Position numbers and translations under genes: made by a program | Notes under the pieces: model-generated | Databases searched by the model: none | Seen by the model: the letters and a program-made list of their open reading frames with translations, nothing else | Told to the model about the DNA's origin: nothing | Assembly (NCBI GenBank): GCA_947453725.1 | Contig: CANGHH010000002.1 | Coordinates: 186,001 to 250,000 of the forward strand | Origin: Betaproteobacteria bacterium | GTDB lineage: Bacteria > Pseudomonadota > Gammaproteobacteria > Burkholderiales > Burkholderiaceae_C | Length of the DNA: 64,000 nucleotides | Direction of reading: 5' to 3' | Shown here: positions 61,178 to 64,000 of the stretch, one piece after another | Numbering within the stretch: the stretch's first letter is position 1 | Layout: every line of letters begins with the position of its first letter

Positions 61178-62253
61178 GCACAGTCCACACCCACGACCTG
61201 CACGCCTATGCCCACAGTCACGCCTTCGCCGACGACGGGCAGAAGCAGCGCGAACAGGCGCTGACGGCGGTCACGCTGCTGACCCTGGTGACCATGGTGC
61301 TCGAGCTGGCCGTCGGCTGGTGGACAGGCTCGCTGGCGCTGACCGCCGATGGCTGGCACATGGGCACCCACGCGCTGGCGCTGGGCGGTGCGGTGCTGGC
61401 CTATCGCCTGTCGCTGCGCGCGGCCAGCCACCGCGCTGTCGCCGGCGGGCCTGCGGGCTTCGCTTTCGGCGGCTGGAAGATCGAGGTGCTGGCCGCCTAC
61501 ACCAGCGGCCTGGTGCTGCTCGGCGTGGCGCTCTGGCTGGCCTGGGAGGGCATCGACACGCTGCGCCACCCGCGCCCGGTCCAGTACGGTGAAGCGCTGG
61601 GCGTGGCGGTCGCCGGCCTGCTGGTGAACCTGGCCAGCGTCTGGCTGCTGTCGCGCGGCAGCAAGCCGGCGGCCAAGGCCAAGGCCGAGCCCCAGCCTGC
61701 AGCGCACCACGCCGGGCACGACGACCACGGGCATGCGCATGCGCACGCGCCGGCGCATCCGCCGTCGCCGGCCAAGGCCCACGGCCACGGCCACGGCCAC
61801 TCGCATGGCCATGGCCACGACCACAACTTCAGCGCCGCCTACATCCACGTCATCGCCGACGCCTTCACCTCGGTGCTGGCGATTGCCGCGCTGGCCGGTG
61901 GCGTGTGGTTCGGCCTGGCCTGGCTGGACCCGGCGGTGGCCCTGCTCGGCGCGGCCGTCATCGGCCAGTGGTCCTTCGGCGTGCTCGGCGGCACCGCGCG
62001 GGCGCTGGTCGACGCCACCGAAGACCCGGCGCTGACCCAGCGGGTGCGCGACCTGATCGAAGCCGACGGCGACGCCAAGGTGGCCGACCTGCACGTCTGG
62101 CAGGTCGGTGCGCAGGCCTGGTGTGCCGCCCTGTCGGTGGTGGCCGACGCGCCGCTGGCTGCGGCGGCCTACCGGGCGCGGCTGGACGCCGTCGCGCAGC
62201 TCAAGCACGTGACGGTCGAAGTGCACCGCTGCGCGGGGCCGGTCGCCGCTTGA
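61174..62253 (+). CDS. dmeF: DmeF-type cation diffusion facilitator
   Basis: 359 residues. A proton-driven inner-membrane exporter of divalent metals (Co/Ni in characterised DmeF, otherwise Zn). Six spans are visible. Site A residues lie in [14 protein letters not shown] (Asp59, His62, His66) and H225-VIA-D229 in span 5. A His-rich cytosolic loop ([11 protein letters not shown] and [15 protein letters not shown]) follows span 4, and another His cluster is at the N-terminus ([13 protein letters not shown]). The upstream partner is the CusF-like gene. Confidence 0.88.
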   Translation: MSTVHTHDLHAYAHSHAFADDGQKQREQALTAVTLLTLVTMVLELAVGWWTGSLALTADGWHMGTHALALGGAVLAYRLSLRAASHRAVAGGPAGFAFGGWKIEVLAAYTSGLVLLGVALWLAWEGIDTLRHPRPVQYGEALGVAVAGLLVNLASVWLLSRGSKPAAKAKAEPQPAAHHAGHDDHGHAHAHAPAHPPSPAKAHGHGHGHSHGHGHDHNFSAAYIHVIADAFTSVLAIAALAGGVWFGLAWLDPAVALLGAAVIGQWSFGVLGGTARALVDATEDPALTQRVRDLIEADGDAKVADLHVWQVGAQAWCAALSVVADAPLAAAAYRARLDAVAQLKHVTVEVHRCAGPVAA

Positions 62254-62351
62254 CAGGGCCCGACTGGCCGTCGCCGCGTCGCCTCGGTGACGTGGCGCTG
62301 CCGGGGCCGCCCGTACCATCGATGCCCAACCGCACCGACCGGAGACCGCCC

Positions 62352-63422
62352 ATGTCCAGCCCGCTGAACGCGCTCGTCAACCACCAATGCCGCCTGGCCG
62401 CCCGCCCCGTCGGTCTGCCCAAGGCCAGCGACTGGCAGTTCACCGAGCAAGCCGTGGCCGAACCGGGTGAGGGTGGCGTGCTGGTCCGGACGCTGGCGCT
62501 GTCGCTGGACCCGGCGATGCGCGGCTGGATGAACGAGGGCAAGAGCTACATCCCGCCGGTGGCCATCGGTGAGGTGATGCGCGCTGGCGGCATCGGTGTC
62601 GTCGTGGCCTCGAAGAACCCGGCCTTCGCGGTGGGCGACACGGTGACCGGCGGCCCCGGCGTGCAGGAATACTGGGCCGTTCCTGGCGACCAGATCCAGC
62701 GCAGCGGCATGGCCAGGATCGACCTGCGCGCCGGCACCGTCACCCAGTGGCTGAACGTGCTGGGCATGCCCGGCATGACCGGCTACTTCGGCCTGATGGA
62801 CGTCGGCCAGCCGCAGCCCGGCGAGACCGTGGTGGTCTCGGGTGCCGCTGGCGCCGTCGGCCAGACCGTGGGCCAGATCGCCAAGCTCAAGGGTTGCCGC
62901 GTGGTCGGCATCGCCGGCGGGCCGGCCAAGTGCGAATGGGTGGTCGAGGAACTGGGCTTCGACGCCTGCATCGACTACAAGGCGCCCGCGCCTGGAGGCG
63001 TCACCAAGTGGGACGCCGTTCGGGAGGGCCTGAAGCAGCACTGCCCGAAAGGCGTGGACATCTACTTCGACAACGTCGGCGGCGACATCCTCGACGCCGT
63101 CTTGGCACGCATCAACCGCAAGGCCCGCATCATCATCTGCGGCGCGATCAGCCAGTACAACGCCACGGCGGCGGTGCAGGGTCCGAAGAACTACCTGAGC
63201 CTGCTGGTCAACCGCGCGCGCATGGAAGGCATCGTCGTCTTTGACTACGCCGACCGCTACCACCTGGCCATTTCCGAGATGGCCGGCTACCTGAAGGACG
63301 GCCGCATGAAGAGCAAGGAAGACGTGGTGACCGGCGGCATCGCCGCTTTCCCGGCGACGCTGCCCAAGCTGTTCAACGGCGAGAACTTCGGCAAGCTGGT
63401 CTTGCAGGTGGCGCCGGCCTGA
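62352..63422 (+). CDS. NADP-dependent oxidoreductase, zinc-free MDR (CurA-like)
   Basis: 356 residues from ATG 62352, after GGAG. The medium-chain reductase fold has SLDPAMRGWMNEGKSYIPPV, GMPGMTGYFGLMDVGQP and the NADP-binding SGAAGAVGQTVGQIAKLKGCRVVGIAGG. VDIYFDNVGGDILDAVL and RIIICGAISQYN are typical of the CurA/YncB and leukotriene-B4 dehydrogenase-like group, which reduces enone double bonds. No zinc-binding Cys set is present. Native substrate unknown. Confidence 0.92.
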   Translation: MSSPLNALVNHQCRLAARPVGLPKASDWQFTEQAVAEPGEGGVLVRTLALSLDPAMRGWMNEGKSYIPPVAIGEVMRAGGIGVVVASKNPAFAVGDTVTGGPGVQEYWAVPGDQIQRSGMARIDLRAGTVTQWLNVLGMPGMTGYFGLMDVGQPQPGETVVVSGAAGAVGQTVGQIAKLKGCRVVGIAGGPAKCEWVVEELGFDACIDYKAPAPGGVTKWDAVREGLKQHCPKGVDIYFDNVGGDILDAVLARINRKARIIICGAISQYNATAAVQGPKNYLSLLVNRARMEGIVVFDYADRYHLAISEMAGYLKDGRMKSKEDVVTGGIAAFPATLPKLFNGENFGKLVLQVAPA

Positions 63423-63471
63423 GCAGCCCGCAGTCGGGGGCGGTCGCGACGGCCGCTCGCCACTCGCAGCG

Positions 63472-64000
63472 TCAGGGCTGGAGCAATGCGCGCGCGCCGC
63501 GCGCCAGGCCGGTCTCGGCCTGCTGGCGCAACAGGGCCACTTTCTGCTCACCGGTCAGGAAGGACCAAGGGTCGGACGAGCCCTTGCCCTGCCGGTCGCC
63601 CACCAGCACACCTTCGCGGATGTCGTAGGTGCGCAATACATCGCCCGACTGCGCGTCGAGCAGCGTCAAGCGCACGTGCACATAGGGCGCCAGCGCGCCG
63701 GCCGACATCGCGCCCGTTTGCAGGTTGCGCACCTCGTACAGCGTGTCGATGTAGTAGCCCAAGCCCATCGCCGTGCCCCGCCCGATGGAAATGCCGTTGG
63801 CCGTGCGAACGTTCACCTCGCCGCGGTTGCGGGTGACCAGGATGATGTGACTGAGCCGCTGGGCGTCGATGGTCTGGACGATCCACGCCGGCAATTCAGC
63901 CTGCGTCGCACCCTGGGCGATGGACCGCTGTTCTTCGGGTGACAAGGGCTGGGGCGACTTGTAGAGCTCGACCTGGGCTTGCGGCTGCGCCTTCTGCAGG
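63472..64000 (-). CDS. Unrecognised protein, 3' part only
   Basis: The frame is open from the stop at 63472 to the right edge, giving at least 175 residues with the N-terminus missing. Visible parts: LPAWIVQTIDAQRLSHIILVTRNRG, NVRTANGISIGRGTAMGLGYYID, YVHVRLTLLDAQSGDVLRTYDIREG and a C-terminal helix ALLRQQAETGLARGARALL. Alternating strands suggest a small alpha/beta domain. I do not recognise the family and give no function. Confidence 0.65.
   Translation of the reverse strand, partial: LQKAQPQAQVELYKSPQPLSPEEQRSIAQGATQAELPAWIVQTIDAQRLSHIILVTRNRGEVNVRTANGISIGRGTAMGLGYYIDTLYEVRNLQTGAMSAGALAPYVHVRLTLLDAQSGDVLRTYDIREGVLVGDRQGKGSSDPWSFLTGEQKVALLRQQAETGLARGARALLQP

Noticed and set aside
61736..61824. 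Repeat-like His-coding DNA in the efflux gene as a possible repeat array
   Set aside because: Irregular His/Gly codons of a metal-binding loop typical of the CDF family; no fixed repeat unit.

Overview
The window is GC-rich (roughly two-thirds G+C) chromosomal DNA from a betaproteobacterium, most likely a member of the Burkholderiales close to Rubrivivax, Leptothrix or Sphaerotilus. The reasons are the gene orders pilMNOPQ-aroK-aroB-dgt-gltB-gltD, cyaY-lptM-lysA, argB-HAD-slmA and hisI-hisE-hinT-tatABC, an Omp32-type porin, and a C-rich/G-rich intergenic repeat at 33671-33720 of a kind I remember from this order. The genes are densely packed, and ATGA, GTGA or TGATG stop/start overlaps dominate, so most genes lie in long translationally coupled operons. 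I found no tRNA, rRNA, CRISPR array, prophage or intact insertion sequence.

Region 1 (1-25.4 kb, minus strand) combines type IV pilus and central metabolism. From its promoter end at 25.4 kb the series reads pilM-pilN-pilO-pilP-pilQ (inner-membrane alignment complex and secretin), a large Ig-repeat lipoprotein, aroK-aroB (shikimate pathway), dgt, a degenerate IS200/REP-associated transposase-like gene, gltB-gltD (glutamate synthase), and a minor pilin operon pilE-fimT-pilV-pilW-pilX-pilY1, whose last gene runs off the left edge.

Region 2 (25.4-41.1 kb) is housekeeping. It holds penicillin-binding protein 1A (mrcA), divergent cyaY against lptM-lysA, panB-panC, an oligo/dipeptide ABC transporter lacking its binding protein (dppBCDF-like), a porin with a clear terminator, coq7, an OsmC-family gene, ilvA, and a divergent CobT-like phosphoribosyltransferase. 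The only gene-free stretch over 300 bases (38065-38391) holds a strong candidate small RNA with promoter-like boxes, three stem-loops and a U-tailed terminator.

Region 3 (41.1-53.6 kb) is a complete type II secretion system: gspC on the minus strand and gspG-H-I-J-K-L-M-N-D-E-F on the plus strand. A signal-peptide-bearing serine hydrolase is coupled to the end of gspF and may be a substrate of the system.

Region 4 (53.7-60.7 kb, minus strand) reads from its promoter end argB, a HAD phosphatase, slmA, a DUF815-type ATPase, a Nudix hydrolase, hisI, hisE, a small membrane protein, hinT, and tatA-tatB-tatC. Region 5 (60.8-64 kb) has a CusF-like periplasmic copper-binding protein coupled to a DmeF-type cation efflux pump, a CurA/MDR-family NADP-dependent oxidoreductase, and the 3' part of an unrecognised gene cut by the right edge.

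Three export and assembly machines (type IV pilus, type II secretion, Tat) dominate. The most notable observations are the candidate small RNA at 38186-38285, the Ig-repeat lipoprotein between pilQ and aroK, the transposase-like gene that has lost its HUH motif, and a CobT-like enzyme with Asp where the catalytic Glu is expected.
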